From NCBI GenBank assembly GCA_016705235.1, contig JADIYP010000006.1, forward strand, positions 682,001 to 746,000: a DNA stretch of 64,000 nucleotides, written 5' to 3'. How positions within the stretch are numbered: position 1 is the stretch's first letter; each line of letters opens with the position of its first letter. The translations under genes and the position numbers were made by a program. Under the pieces are notes generated by a model. That model worked only from the letters and a program-made list of their open reading frames with translations. It made no database searches and was not told the origin of the DNA. This document shows, one piece after another, positions 32,913-42,587 of the stretch. Origin of the DNA: Candidatus Leptovillus affinis. Lineage in GTDB: Bacteria > Chloroflexota > Anaerolineae > Promineifilales > Promineifilaceae.

Positions 32913-33601
32913 CGCGCTTACGATCAACCATACTCTGGGATATGCGCCTGCAATTTCGCAACGGCTTTTATTACGCCTCGCTGGCCATCGTCGTGGTCTG
33001 CATCGCCCTGCTCAGCCAGATTTCCCCCACCTACCTGACCTGGATTTTTCCGGCGGTCATTCTGAGCAATCTGGTGGTGGGAACTTTTTACTTTTTAGGC
33101 GGGCTGGTGCTGTTGGAAAAAGGCGAAGGCACGCTGACGGCCCAAATCGTCACGCCGCTGCGCCAGGGCGAGTATCTGGCCGCCAAAGTCATCACCCTCA
33201 CCGGGCTGGCGATTTTGGAGAATGGCGCGTTTACGCTGTACGCATTTCGCGGATCGGTGCGGCTGATGCCGCTGCTGCTGGGCGTGGCGCTGGCTGCGGC
33301 GTTGTACTGCCTGGCGGGGTTTCTGGTGGTGGTGGGCTACGATTCGATCAACGCCTACCTGCTGCCATCCATGGCCGCCGTCTCCGCTTTCTCCCTGCCG
33401 ATGATGGCCTATCTGATGCAGTGGGATTCCTGGTGGATGTATGTGCATCCCTGGCAGGCGCCGTTGGTGCTGCTGCAAGCCGCCTGGGAACCCATCGCCC
33501 TGTGGCAGTGGGTGTATGGCCTGGGGTACAGCCTGCTCTGGCTGGTGATTTTATTCGCGGCCAGCCGCCGCGCGTTTTACAAGTTTGTGATTGCGGTCTG
33601 A
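32909..33601 (+). CDS. ABC exporter permease subunit 1
   Basis: A 230-residue membrane protein of about six helices. The loop LEKGEGTLTAQIVTPLRQGEYLAAK, with its conserved Glu-Lys-Gly-Glu-Gly-Thr, is typical of ABC-2 type permeases coupling to the ATPase. Overlap with the ATPase gene (ATGA) implies coupled translation. Confidence 0.85.
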   Translation: MTRLRSTILWDMRLQFRNGFYYASLAIVVVCIALLSQISPTYLTWIFPAVILSNLVVGTFYFLGGLVLLEKGEGTLTAQIVTPLRQGEYLAAKVITLTGLAILENGAFTLYAFRGSVRLMPLLLGVALAAALYCLAGFLVVVGYDSINAYLLPSMAAVSAFSLPMMAYLMQWDSWWMYVHPWQAPLVLLQAAWEPIALWQWVYGLGYSLLWLVILFAASRRAFYKFVIAV

Positions 33602-33632
33602 TTTGTGGCACGGCCGTTTAACGGGAACATCT

Positions 33633-34373
33633 ATGAATTGGGTACAGGTTTTTCAATCTCTAGGGCCGGTGGATGCGCGTAATGTGCGGCGGGATGCGCT
33701 GCTGCGCTGGCTGATTTTGGCTCCGGTGGGGCTGGCGGTGGCGGTGCGCTGGGTGATGCCGGGGCTGTTAACGGCCGTTTCCGCCATCCTCCACGTCGAT
33801 CTGCTGCCCTACTTCCCGCCTCTGATGGGCTTTGGACTGATCATCCTGGTCCCTTATCTGGCAGGAATGGTGATCGGCTTTTTACTGCTGGACCAAAAGG
33901 ATGACGGCACGCTGCTGGCCCTCCAGGTGACGCCGCTTCCCCTGCGGCTCTACCTGGCCTACCGGCTGTCGGCCCCTATGCTGGTCAGCGTGGTCATGAC
34001 GCTGATCGCCGCGCCGCTGTCGGGCATCGTTGATTTGGGCGTGGGGCCGCTGCTGCTGGTGGCGGTTGGCGCGGCTCCGACTGCGCCGCTGTTTGCGCTG
34101 GCGCTGACGGCCGTGGCCCAAAACAAAGTGCAAGGGCTGGCGCTCACCAAAACGGCCGGAATCTTCATGCTGCCGCCGATGATCGCCTATTTTGTCACCG
34201 CCAAGTGGCAGATTTTGCTGGGTCTGGTTCCGACGTATTGGCCGGCCAAGATGTTGTGGACCGCCCAGGCAGAGCAAAGCGCCTTCTGGTTTTATTGGGT
34301 GGTCGGGCTGGCGTACCAACTGGCGCTGCTCTGGCTGCTGGGACAACAGTTTGATCGGGTAATGCACCGGTAG
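33633..34373 (+). CDS. ABC exporter permease subunit 2
   Basis: A 246-residue membrane protein of six to seven helices. LLDQKDDGTLLALQVTPLP is the counterpart of the coupling loop in subunit 1, so the two permeases are distant paralogues that probably heterodimerise. ATG 33633 follows the previous stop by 31 bp, with GGGAAC before it and an ACGGCCGT in the gap. Confidence 0.85.
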   Translation: MNWVQVFQSLGPVDARNVRRDALLRWLILAPVGLAVAVRWVMPGLLTAVSAILHVDLLPYFPPLMGFGLIILVPYLAGMVIGFLLLDQKDDGTLLALQVTPLPLRLYLAYRLSAPMLVSVVMTLIAAPLSGIVDLGVGPLLLVAVGAAPTAPLFALALTAVAQNKVQGLALTKTAGIFMLPPMIAYFVTAKWQILLGLVPTYWPAKMLWTAQAEQSAFWFYWVVGLAYQLALLWLLGQQFDRVMHR

Positions 34374-34382
34374 CGGGAAGAT

Positions 34383-34411
34383 ACATGACAGGTTTCTAAA
34401 ACCTGTCATGT
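34383..34411 (+). terminator. Hairpin after the ABC exporter operon
   Basis: The arms ACATGACAGGTTT and AAACCTGTCATGT are perfect, with a 3-base loop. Only CGTCGTTTT follows, so the U-tract is poor, but its position 9 bp after the stop fits termination. Confidence 0.6.
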
Positions 34412-34585
34412 CGTCGTTTTCAGGCGCTAGATCATCGTTTTTCCCTGCTGACGCACTGTTTTCCCCCGCCCGCATCCGCCAACCTATGCTAAAATCGCCC
34501 CAGATCAATCACCCGGGGAGGGCAAACGGCCGTTCGCCACACCTTTTCTCAGGATTAGAGGAACACTATCTTTGCACTTTTAAAA

Positions 34586-34682
34586 ATGGGACGCGGATTT
34601 TCACGGATTACAGCAGATAAACGCAGATTTTTTAAGAAATATCCGCGAAAATCCGTCAAATCCGTGTTCATCCGCGTCCCAT
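34586..34682. repeat. ATGGGACGCGGAT inverted-repeat element
   Basis: The ends ATGGGACGCGGAT and ATCCGCGTCCCAT are perfect complements; inner segments TTTTCACGGATTACAGCAGA and TCCGCGAAAATCCGTCAAAT also pair in part. It lies in the 341-bp gap before the reductase gene, which otherwise holds an exporter hairpin and one ACGGCCGT. The TCATCCGCGT phrase also occurs at 49981. Confidence 0.7.
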
Positions 34683-34714
34683 TCAGCAATCTGCACACAT
34701 AATGAGGAGATTTC

Positions 34715-35605
34715 ATGACAGAAAAAATCGGATTTATTGGTTTAGGCATTATGGGCGGCGGCATGGCCCACAATTTGTTAAAGGCGGGGTTCGACGTGAC
34801 CGTGTGGAACCGCACGGCCGTACGCATGGAACCATTGGTCGCTGCCGGCGCAAAGGCGGGCAGCAGCCCGGCCGACGTGGCCGCGCAGAGCGACGTGATC
34901 CTGGTGTGCGTGAGTGACACGCCAGACGTGGAGGCGGTGATTTTGGGCGCAGATGGCGTGATCGAAAGCGCCAAAGCCGGTTCGCTGGTGGTCGATCACA
35001 GCACCATCAGCCCCACGGCCACCAAAGCAATCGCCGCGCAGCTCAGCGCCAAAGGCGTGCACATGCTCGACGCGCCCATCAGCGGCGGCAGCGAAGGGGC
35101 GGCCAAAGGCACGCTCAGCATCATGGTCGGCGGCGACGCGGCGCAGTTTGAGCGCGCCCTGCCCGTCTTTCAGGCGATGGGCAAAACCATCACCCACGTC
35201 GGCGGCACAGGAGCCGGCCAGACGGTAAAGTTGGTCAATCAAATCCTGGTGGTGGTGACGATGTTGGGGGTGGCCGAGGCGTTGTTGTTTGCCGAGGCTG
35301 GCGGGTTGGATTTGGCGAAGACGTTGACGGCCGTTTCCGGCGGTGCGGCCGGCAGTTGGTCGCTCAGCAACCGCGGCCCGCAAATGGTCCAGCGCGACTG
35401 GCGGCCCGGCTTCACCATCGACCTGCAGCAAAAAGATTTGCGCCTGGTGTTGGAAGCGGCCGATCAGTTTGGCGTGCCCACTTTAGGCACAGGCATGGTC
35501 TTCCAACTCTACCGCACCCTCCAGCAGCAAGGCCTGGGCGGCGACGGCAACCACGCCCTGGTGAAGGCGCTGGAGAATCTGGCGGGATTGGCGATTGGAG
35601 AATAG
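34715..35605 (+). CDS. NAD(P)-dependent beta-hydroxyacid dehydrogenase (3-hydroxyisobutyrate dehydrogenase family)
   Basis: A 296-residue Rossmann enzyme. The nucleotide-binding turn is GFIGLGIMGGGMAHNLL, the substrate motif DAPISGGSEGAAKGTLS, the catalytic Lys is in GQTVKLVNQ, and the C-terminal helical domain has FTIDLQQKDLRL. Candidates are 3-hydroxyisobutyrate, tartronate semialdehyde or glyoxylate/succinic semialdehyde reduction. ATG follows GAGGAGA. The final codons resemble the GATTGGAGA repeat that follows. Confidence 0.92.
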   Translation: MTEKIGFIGLGIMGGGMAHNLLKAGFDVTVWNRTAVRMEPLVAAGAKAGSSPADVAAQSDVILVCVSDTPDVEAVILGADGVIESAKAGSLVVDHSTISPTATKAIAAQLSAKGVHMLDAPISGGSEGAAKGTLSIMVGGDAAQFERALPVFQAMGKTITHVGGTGAGQTVKLVNQILVVVTMLGVAEALLFAEAGGLDLAKTLTAVSGGAAGSWSLSNRGPQMVQRDWRPGFTIDLQQKDLRLVLEAADQFGVPTLGTGMVFQLYRTLQQQGLGGDGNHALVKALENLAGLAIGE

Positions 35606-35729
35606 GCGGTAGAGAGATGGGGAGATGGGGAGATGGGGAGAAAAGGAGATGGGAGATTAGAGACTGGAGACTGAGCGCATCCAATCTCCAATCTCCAATC
35701 GAAAATCGTAAATCGTAAATCGTAAATCG
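35606..35729. repeat. GGGGAGAT and AATCGTAA short tandem tracts
   Basis: Tandem GGGGAGATGGGGAGATGG is followed by AATCTCCAATCTCCAATCG, and then AATCGTA repeated. It fills the gap between two convergent genes. Confidence 0.8.
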
Positions 35730-36725
35730 CTACTCCGCCAAAATCCCCTCAATCGCCGCCAATTCTTCCTCGCTGAAGGCGAGATTGTGCGTGGCGGCGA
35801 CGGCTTCCTCGACATGGCGCACCTTGCTCGCGCCGATCAACGCGGAAGTCATCGTGGGCAGGCGCAGGGTCCAGGCGATGGCCATCTGGGCCATAGATTG
35901 GCCGCGCGCCTGAGCGATCTCGTTCAGTTTGGCCACCTTCGCCAGACGAGTTTGTGTCACTTTATCGCCCCAATGGAGTTGATTTTCATATTTGGCCGCG
36001 CGTGACCCATCGGGCACATCTTGCAGGTATTTGTTGGTCAGAATCCCCTGAGCCAGCGGCGAAAAGCCAATGCAGCCGATGCCTTCATCCGCTAAAACAT
36101 CCAGCAATCCATCCTCAATCCAGCGGTCGAACATGTTGTAACGCGGCTGGTGGATGAGGCAGGGCGTGCCCAACTCGCGCAAAATCTTGGCCGCGGCGCG
36201 TGTCTGTTCCGGGCTGTAGGTGGAAATGCCCGCATACAACGCCCGCCCGCTGCGCACGATGAAATCCAGCGCGCCCATGGTTTCTTCCAGAGGCGTGTTG
36301 GGATCGGGCCGGTGGTGGTAGAAGATGTCTACATATTCCAGACCCATGCGCTTGAGGCTTTGGTCGCAGCTGGCGACGAGGTATTTGCGCGATCCCCATT
36401 CGCCATAGGGGCCGGGCCACATGTCGTACCCCGCTTTGCTGGAGATGATCAGTTCGTCGCGGTAAGGCTTCAGGTCTTTGGCCATGATACGGCCGAAAGT
36501 CTCCTCGGCGGAACCGTAGGGCGGGCCGTAGTTGTTGGCCAGATCAAAATGGGTAATGCCCAGGTCGAAAGCGCGGTGGATGGTGGCACGGCCGTTTTCA
36601 AACACATCCACGCCGCCAAAGTTGTACCACAACCCCAGCGAGACGGGCGGCAGTTGCAAACCGCTGCGGCCGCTGCGGCGGTAGGTCAGGTTTTCATAAC
36701 GCGAATCAGCAGGCAAATAAGTCAT
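35730..36725 (-). CDS. Aldo/keto reductase (L-glyceraldehyde-3-phosphate reductase-like)
   Basis: A 331-residue NADPH-dependent TIM-barrel reductase. The catalytic Asp-Tyr pair is in HFDLANNYGPPYGSAEE, Lys in ISSKAGYDMWPGPYGEW, and His in FYHHRPDPNTPLEETM. C-terminal NADP motifs are present (ALIGASKVRHVEEA). The GSAEETFG and GPYGEWGSRKYL phrases place it with YghZ/Gpr and potassium-channel beta-subunit relatives, which detoxify aldehydes. It appears monocistronic. Confidence 0.9.
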   Translation of the reverse strand: MTYLPADSRYENLTYRRSGRSGLQLPPVSLGLWYNFGGVDVFENGRATIHRAFDLGITHFDLANNYGPPYGSAEETFGRIMAKDLKPYRDELIISSKAGYDMWPGPYGEWGSRKYLVASCDQSLKRMGLEYVDIFYHHRPDPNTPLEETMGALDFIVRSGRALYAGISTYSPEQTRAAAKILRELGTPCLIHQPRYNMFDRWIEDGLLDVLADEGIGCIGFSPLAQGILTNKYLQDVPDGSRAAKYENQLHWGDKVTQTRLAKVAKLNEIAQARGQSMAQMAIAWTLRLPTMTSALIGASKVRHVEEAVAATHNLAFSEEELAAIEGILAE

Positions 36726-36779
36726 TGGAAGCTCCTTTTGTAAGATGGGTTTATTTTACACGAGTGTGGGGGAATGGGG

Positions 36780-37184
36780 TCACGGTTGCAGGCGGTGGTA
36801 GATGAACAGGAGCAGGGCAACGGCCGTAGCCAACCAAACAGCCACGATAACGGCCGTTGCGCCCCAACTTACCGGCACACCTTCGGCCAGCGCTTCTTTC
36901 GACCGGATGCGCGCCTCGGCCAGCGCCTCGGCGGGAATCATTTTTAGCGCCAGCCAGATGCCCAACGGTACCAAAATCAGGTCGTCGAGGTAGCCCAGCA
37001 CCGGAATGGGGTCAGGAATCAGGTCGATTGGACTGACAGCATAGGCCACCACGCAGGCGGCGAAAATCCGCGCCGGCCAGGAGACGCGGGGGTCCTGGTA
37101 AGCCAGATACAGGGCATACACTTCAACCTTCAGGGCAGCAATACGCCGCCGCCAACCAGATGTTTCTTGTTCATTTTTTGTCAT
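36780..37184 (-). CDS. DUF1232 (YkvA-like) membrane protein
   Basis: A 134-residue protein. The central motif AYAVSPIDLIPDPIPVLGYL then DDLILVPLG is the DUF1232 signature, and a C-terminal hydrophobic helix (ATAVIVAVWLATAVALLLFI) anchors it. Function is unknown. Two ACGGCCGT copies encode parts of the C-terminal helix. Confidence 0.88.
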   Translation of the reverse strand: MTKNEQETSGWRRRIAALKVEVYALYLAYQDPRVSWPARIFAACVVAYAVSPIDLIPDPIPVLGYLDDLILVPLGIWLALKMIPAEALAEARIRSKEALAEGVPVSWGATAVIVAVWLATAVALLLFIYHRLQP

Positions 37185-37444
37185 GGTTTATGGCTGAATC
37201 TTACCCCCGCTTCCTCCAATCCTCAAACCAACCCCTTAAGCTGCCCATAAGGTAGCCAGAAGATGCTTTTAAAGGCAAACGGCCGTATCCCAGCTATTCT
37301 ATACCCATGTGTGGGCGTTATCTGCGGAAGACAGATAACGCCACCGGAGAAGAGAAGAGGAGTTGATGGGTGTTCAGCCCGAAGGCGCATTCCTGACAAT
37401 TCACCGCCCAAGGCTGAACACCTGTCCCAAAATTACCCAAGAGA

Positions 37445-37503
37445 GACCCTAAGGGTTTGAATGACCACAACGTTAATTTTCTTGAAACCAAACCCTTAGG
37501 GTC
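37445..37503. repeat. GACCCT-type hairpin element, copy 11
   Basis: This is the second subfamily: GACCCTAAGGGTTTGAATGA ... AACCAAACCCTTAGGGTC with core AACGTTAATTTTCTTGA. Confidence 0.9.
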
Positions 37504-37519
37504 TTGTTTTTACCCAAGA

Positions 37520-37578
37520 GACCCTAAGGGTTTGAACGACCGCAACGTTGAATTTCTCGAAACCAAACCCTTAGGGTC
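37520..37578. repeat. GACCCT-type hairpin element, copy 12
   Basis: A near-identical tandem of copy 11 with core CGCAACGTTGAATTTCTCGA. It ends 53 bp before the moxR ATG. Confidence 0.9.
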
Positions 37579-37631
37579 TATCACATGCATCATTTTAATC
37601 AACCCCAAACCTACCCATAAGGAGATCACCC

Positions 37632-38624
37632 ATGGACATCTCAACCGTTCGTCAATTGAATCAGCGCGTCGAAGTCGAGGCGCGTTTTTTGCAAGACTTA
37701 CTCAGCGAAGTCAACAAAGTCATGGTCGGCCAAGAAGCGTTGGTCCAACGTGTCCTCATCGCCCTGCTGGCCGATGGCCACATTTTGCTGGAAGGCGTGC
37801 CCGGCCTGGCCAAAACCCTGCTTGTCAAAACAACCGCCCAGGCCATCCAGGCCGATTTTTCGCGCATCCAGTTCACGCCCGATTTGCTGCCCGCTGACCT
37901 CGTGGGCACGCAAATCTACAATCCCAAAACCGGCGAATTCAGCGTCCACCAGGGGCCGTTATTCGCCAATCTGGTTTTGGCCGACGAAATTAACCGCGCC
38001 CCGGCCAAGGTGCAAAGCGCCTTGCTGGAAGCGATGCAAGAACGGCAGATCACCATTGGCGATGTGACCTACAAAATGGATGATTTGTTCCTGGTGTTGG
38101 CCACGCAAAACCCCATCGAACAAGAAGGCACCTACCCGCTGCCCGAAGCGCAGGTGGATCGCTTTATGCTCAAAGTGCGCGTCGATTACCCGACCCGCGC
38201 CGAAGAGCGGCTGATTATCGAGCGCATGACCGGCGCGCCTTTGCCACCCGTCCGCCCGGTGATTGCCCCGCAGGATATTTTGCGCGCCCGCGAAACGGTG
38301 CGCCAGGTGTACGTGGACGACAAAATCAAGGAATACGTGCTGGATTTGGTCCTCACGACGCGCAACCCCGGCTCTAACGGCCTGAGCGATCTGAAGAATT
38401 TAATCGAGTTTGGCGCGTCACCGCGCGCGTCCATCAGCCTGATTACGGCCGCGCGCGCCCATGCCTTCTTAAACGGCCGTGGCTTTGTCACCCCTGAAGA
38501 CATCAAACAAATGGCCCCCGACGTGCTGCGTCACCGCATCATCACCACCTATGAAGCCGAAGCGGAAAATGTGACCAGCGACCACATTGTGCAGCGGATT
38601 TTGAATTATACGAACGTACCGTAA
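37632..38624 (+). CDS. MoxR-family AAA+ ATPase
   Basis: A 330-residue AAA+ protein. Walker A GVPGLAKT (55-62), Walker B LVLADEINRAP, the family motif RIQFTPDLLPADLVG and sensor ATQNPIEQEGTYPLPEAQVDRF are present. MoxR proteins are thought to act as chaperones for vWA partners. It heads a locus with DUF58, two vWA proteins, TPR and BatD-like proteins, the classical Bat arrangement. AAGGAG precedes ATG. Confidence 0.95.
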   Translation: MDISTVRQLNQRVEVEARFLQDLLSEVNKVMVGQEALVQRVLIALLADGHILLEGVPGLAKTLLVKTTAQAIQADFSRIQFTPDLLPADLVGTQIYNPKTGEFSVHQGPLFANLVLADEINRAPAKVQSALLEAMQERQITIGDVTYKMDDLFLVLATQNPIEQEGTYPLPEAQVDRFMLKVRVDYPTRAEERLIIERMTGAPLPPVRPVIAPQDILRARETVRQVYVDDKIKEYVLDLVLTTRNPGSNGLSDLKNLIEFGASPRASISLITAARAHAFLNGRGFVTPEDIKQMAPDVLRHRIITTYEAEAENVTSDHIVQRILNYTNVP

Positions 38625-38634
38625 GGTCTGCGAA

Positions 38635-38699
38635 GCGTGTCATGCGTGATGCGTGATGCGTGATGCGTCACGCATCACGCATCACGCATCACGGAGTTT
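38635..38699. repeat. GATGCGT heptamer palindrome between moxR and DUF58 genes
   Basis: GTCATGCGTGATGCGTGATG continues into its exact complement CATCACGCATCACGCATCAC. It forms a long hairpin inside the presumed operon. Confidence 0.85.
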
Positions 38700-38702
38700 C
38701 CC

Positions 38703-39590
<888 letters not shown>

Positions 39591-39591
39591 G

Positions 39592-39684
39592 ACGTGATGC
39601 GTGATGCGTGAAATCACGCATGAAATCACGCCATCACGCATCACGCATCACGCCAACTCCACCCCTCTTGAGTTCCTCTTAAGG
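39592..39684. repeat. GATGCGT heptamer repeat element, short copy
   Basis: GTGATGCGTGATGCGTGAAA, complementary ATCACGCATCACGCATCACG and the family tail CTTGAGTTCCT follow the DUF58 stop. Confidence 0.8.
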
Positions 39685-39704
39685 CAGCCAATAGCTGCCT
39701 TTAA
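39681..39704 (+). terminator. Hairpin after the DUF58 gene
   Basis: AAGGCAGC-CAATA-GCTGCCTT is followed by TAAAG. A short perfect stem, a weak terminator at best. Confidence 0.45.
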
Positions 39705-39812
39705 AGCCCCCCTGCCACCCTGCCTGATATTCTAAAGTCATCACAAATGAACCGCTTGCGTTCCACCGGCGACCAAACCGGGGAAACGTTTATTGAATCA
39801 GGAGAACATATC

Positions 39813-40295
39813 ATGAACAAGTGGATTATGGGCATCATTTTAGCGATTGGTTTCTTAGCCATTGGCGCCGCCGCGCCGACCTATGCTGCCGGAACGGCCG
39901 TTTCCCGCCCCTTCACCGGCACATTCACAGGCACCGTTTACGGCGATTTTGGCAGCAGCGCGCCGCTGACCCTCACCTTAACCCAACGCGGCAATACGGT
40001 AGAAGGCACGGCCGTTATCGGCGATGGATTGGAAGTGAACGCGGGTGGCTTTTGCGGCACGGCCGTTGTCCCCGCCACCAGCGCCACCGCCAATGGAACC
40101 ACCACCAACCGCCAGCCGCGCCATCTCACCGCCAATATCCCCTTCCAGGTAAGCGGCATGGACATCACCGCCCGCGCCACCGGCGATTTAGCCGCCGACG
40201 GCCAGGAATTGAACTTTGAAGTCAAAATCGACACGCCTTTCCTCTGCGGCCGCGACCCGATCATCAGCGGCACACTGCTGCCGGTTATTGATTGA
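39813..40295 (+). CDS. Secreted protein of unknown function
   Basis: A 160-residue protein with a clear Sec signal peptide (IILAIGFLAIGAAAPTYA, cleavage near residue 25). The mature region is beta-rich with alternating Thr/Gly (FTGTFTGTVYGDFGSSAPLT) and ends CGRDPIISGTLLPVID. Two cysteines could form a disulfide. GGAGAA precedes ATG 39813. It sits inside the Bat locus but is not a usual member. Three ACGGCCGT copies occur. Confidence 0.75.
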   Translation: MNKWIMGIILAIGFLAIGAAAPTYAAGTAVSRPFTGTFTGTVYGDFGSSAPLTLTLTQRGNTVEGTAVIGDGLEVNAGGFCGTAVVPATSATANGTTTNRQPRHLTANIPFQVSGMDITARATGDLAADGQELNFEVKIDTPFLCGRDPIISGTLLPVID

Positions 40296-40393
40296 GGCTT
40301 CATAAGGTTGGCTTAAGGTAACAATACGCAGCCTTTAAAGTACAAACATCGCTCGACTGGTAAGCTATTTAAGAATCGTTTTCCTCCTTGTAT

Positions 40394-40437
40394 GGGGGTA
40401 GAGAGGCCCTGAGCCAGCCCTCTACCCCCGATTTTTT
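40394..40437 (+). terminator. Rho-independent terminator after the secreted-protein gene
   Basis: GGGGGTAGAG pairs with CTCTACCCCC and GATTTTTT follows. This separates the MoxR-DUF58-secreted protein part from the second half of the Bat locus. Confidence 0.85.
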
Positions 40438-40509
40438 ACCAAACATCACCAATGCGGGCCGTGGCCAAAAAGAAACGCGGCAAACCGATGACCCAGGAGG
40501 CCATTACAT

Positions 40510-41502
40510 ATGAAAAAATTTCTGCCCATTGTCGCCCTGCTCATTGCCTTGTTCGCGGTAGGCACTGTGGCGGCGCAGCCCCAAACCCAGGCAGCCATCA
40601 CCGCCAGCCAGGACAACGTGACCGTTGGCGATCCGATTCAATTGACGGTCGCTGTGACCCACCCGGCCGGCACGCAGGCCATCATGCCGCAGTTGGAACC
40701 GACCTGGGGTGATTTCATCGTTCGCGGGCAGTCGCCCGTGACCACCACGGATAACGGCGACGGCACAGTCACCAGCACGCAAATTATCGACGCGCGGCTG
40801 TTTGCCCCCGGCGCTTTCCAAACGCCACCTCTGAACATTACCATCGCCGACAGCAGCGGCCAGACCAGCAGCCTGACGGCCGTGCCCCTCACCCTGAACG
40901 TGCAGTCTGTTTTAGTTGAAGGCGACACGCAGCTCCGCGACATCAAGCCGCAATCCAGCCTGCCGCTGCCTGCCAGTTGGCCCTGGATAGCCGCCGGATT
41001 AACCGCGCTGGCCGCCGCCATCGTCTGGCTGGCCTACCGGCGCGGGCAAGCGGCCAGCGCCAACCGCCTGCCGCACGAAGTAGCTCTGGACGCGCTAACG
41101 GCCGTTGAAAAGCAGCAGCTAGCCGAGAACGGCCGTTTCAAAGAACATTACAGCCTGGTCACCAACACCTTACGCGCCTATGTCGAACAAACCCAGGCCA
41201 TCCAGGCCACCGATCTCACCACGACCGAGCTTAAAGCCGAAATGCGCCAAACGACCTTAACAACAACCCAGGCCCGGCAGTTTATCGACCTGCTGCAAGC
41301 CGGCGACCTGGTGAAATTTGCCCGCTTCACGCCGGACATCACCAGCGCCCACATCCTTGTCGACGAAGCCCGCGCCTTCGTCGAAGCGACCAAACCCCTG
41401 CCGGAAGAAAAAGAGCTACAACCGAAGCAAAAGGGTGGAAGGTTGTCGGTTCAATCGCCAATCGCCACTCGCCAATCTTCCCAAACGGAGGCCACCTCAT
41501 GA
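40510..41502 (+). CDS. BatD-like membrane protein (short form)
   Basis: A 330-residue protein with a signal peptide (ALLIALFAVGTVAAQ), an extracytoplasmic beta domain with ITASQDNVTVGDPIQLTV, one transmembrane helix (about 160-180, WPWIAAGLTALAAAIVWLAY) and a cytoplasmic DUF4381-like helical tail. AGGAGG precedes ATG. The last 25 residues are encoded partly by AATCGCC repeat DNA. Its stop overlaps the batA-like start by four bases. A longer BatD paralogue is encoded at 44669. Confidence 0.75.
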   Translation: MKKFLPIVALLIALFAVGTVAAQPQTQAAITASQDNVTVGDPIQLTVAVTHPAGTQAIMPQLEPTWGDFIVRGQSPVTTTDNGDGTVTSTQIIDARLFAPGAFQTPPLNITIADSSGQTSSLTAVPLTLNVQSVLVEGDTQLRDIKPQSSLPLPASWPWIAAGLTALAAAIVWLAYRRGQAASANRLPHEVALDALTAVEKQQLAENGRFKEHYSLVTNTLRAYVEQTQAIQATDLTTTELKAEMRQTTLTTTQARQFIDLLQAGDLVKFARFTPDITSAHILVDEARAFVEATKPLPEEKELQPKQKGGRLSVQSPIATRQSSQTEATS

Positions 41503-42512
41503 CAACCACTTTTCGCTTTGCAACTCCCTGGCTGCTGGCCTTGCTGGCCATCGTGCCGCTGCTGGCTTATCTGCGCTGGCAAATGGGGCGGAACGGCCGT
41601 CCGGCCAGCGTGCGCTACGCGGCCGTCCATCTGGTTAGCGGCCTAAAACCAACCTGGCGCATGACCTGGCGGCCAGTGTTAACGGCCGTTCGCCTGCTGG
41701 CCATCACCCTCATCATCATTGCCCTGGCCCGGCCGCAGCTTGGCCACGCCCAGGAAATCATTCACGGGCAGGGCGTAGAAATTGCCCTGGCGCTGGACAT
41801 CAGCGGCAGCATGGCCTCGCTGGATTTTCAGCCCAGCAACCGGCTGGAAGCGGCCAAGGGTGTGATTGATGCGTTTGTGGCGGAACGGCCGTACGACAAA
41901 ATCGGCCTCGTCATCTTCAGCAGCGAAGCCTTCGCCCAAAGCCCGCTGACCCTCGACCAAAACATGCTGCGCCGCTCGCTGGATCAGGTCGAATTAGCCA
42001 CCGATCTGGGCCTGGAAGACGGCACGGCCATTGGCATGGGCCTGGCCAACGCCGCCAACATGCTCAGCGGCAGCGACGCCCAGAGCAAAGTCATCATTCT
42101 GCTCACCGATGGCGTCAACAACGCCGGCCAGATCGACCCACTCACGGCCGCCGAAGCCGCCCAGGCATTGGGCATCAAAATCTACACCATCGGCGCAGCC
42201 AAACCCGGGCAAGTGCCCGTGCCGGTCGATTCCATCTTTGGCGGGCAGCAAATTGTCATGCAAGAGAGCCAGCTCGATGAAGCCACCTTGCAGCAAGTCG
42301 CCCAGCTCACCGGCGGCCAATACTTCCGCGCCGAAGACACCGACGGCCTGAAGCAAATCTACGAGGAAATCAACCAGCTCGAACAATCCGACGTCGAGGT
42401 GCAAGTTTTCAACAATTACGACGAATTAGCCATCTGGCTGCTTCTACCCGCCTTCCTGCTGCTGATTTTGGAATTGGCGCTGCGTAAGACGGTGTTTCGG
42501 ACGATTCCGTAA
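41499..42512 (+). CDS. BatA-like vWA-domain membrane protein
   Basis: A 337-residue protein. Two N-terminal transmembrane helices (about 10-27 and 60-78) are followed by a vWA domain with metal site ALALDISGSM (Asp100), TDGVNNAGQI and a C-terminal membrane helix (LAIWLLLPAFLLLILELAL). The vWA domain should face the periplasm or cell surface. ATGA overlap with the preceding gene. Confidence 0.92.
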   Translation: MTTTFRFATPWLLALLAIVPLLAYLRWQMGRNGRPASVRYAAVHLVSGLKPTWRMTWRPVLTAVRLLAITLIIIALARPQLGHAQEIIHGQGVEIALALDISGSMASLDFQPSNRLEAAKGVIDAFVAERPYDKIGLVIFSSEAFAQSPLTLDQNMLRRSLDQVELATDLGLEDGTAIGMGLANAANMLSGSDAQSKVIILLTDGVNNAGQIDPLTAAEAAQALGIKIYTIGAAKPGQVPVPVDSIFGGQQIVMQESQLDEATLQQVAQLTGGQYFRAEDTDGLKQIYEEINQLEQSDVEVQVFNNYDELAIWLLLPAFLLLILELALRKTVFRTIP

Positions 42513-42514
42513 AA

Positions 42515-42585
42515 AAGAAATTTACGATTTACGATTTACGGCAATCCCCAATCGCAAATCGCAAATCGCAAATCAAAAAGTGCAA
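42515..42585. repeat. TTTACGA / AATCGCA short tandem tracts
   Basis: TTTACGATTTACGATTTACG is followed by CAATCGCAAATCGCAAATCG, partly complementary, in the 75-bp gap between the two vWA genes. Confidence 0.8.
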
Positions 42586-42587
42586 TT

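Larger units (their letters stand above)
37185..37631. other. 447-bp intergene upstream of the moxR gene
   Basis: This holds one ACGGCCGT, a hairpin GGCGTTATCTG...CAGATAACGCC (37314-37342), a longer inverted pair GGTGTTCAGCC...GGCTGAACACC (37369-37422) and two GACCCT-type elements. I see no convincing gene. Confidence 0.65.

Noticed and set aside
37263..37460. 65-codon plus-strand frame before the moxR gene
   Set aside because: It runs across two inverted repeats and the edge of a hairpin element, with no ribosome site.
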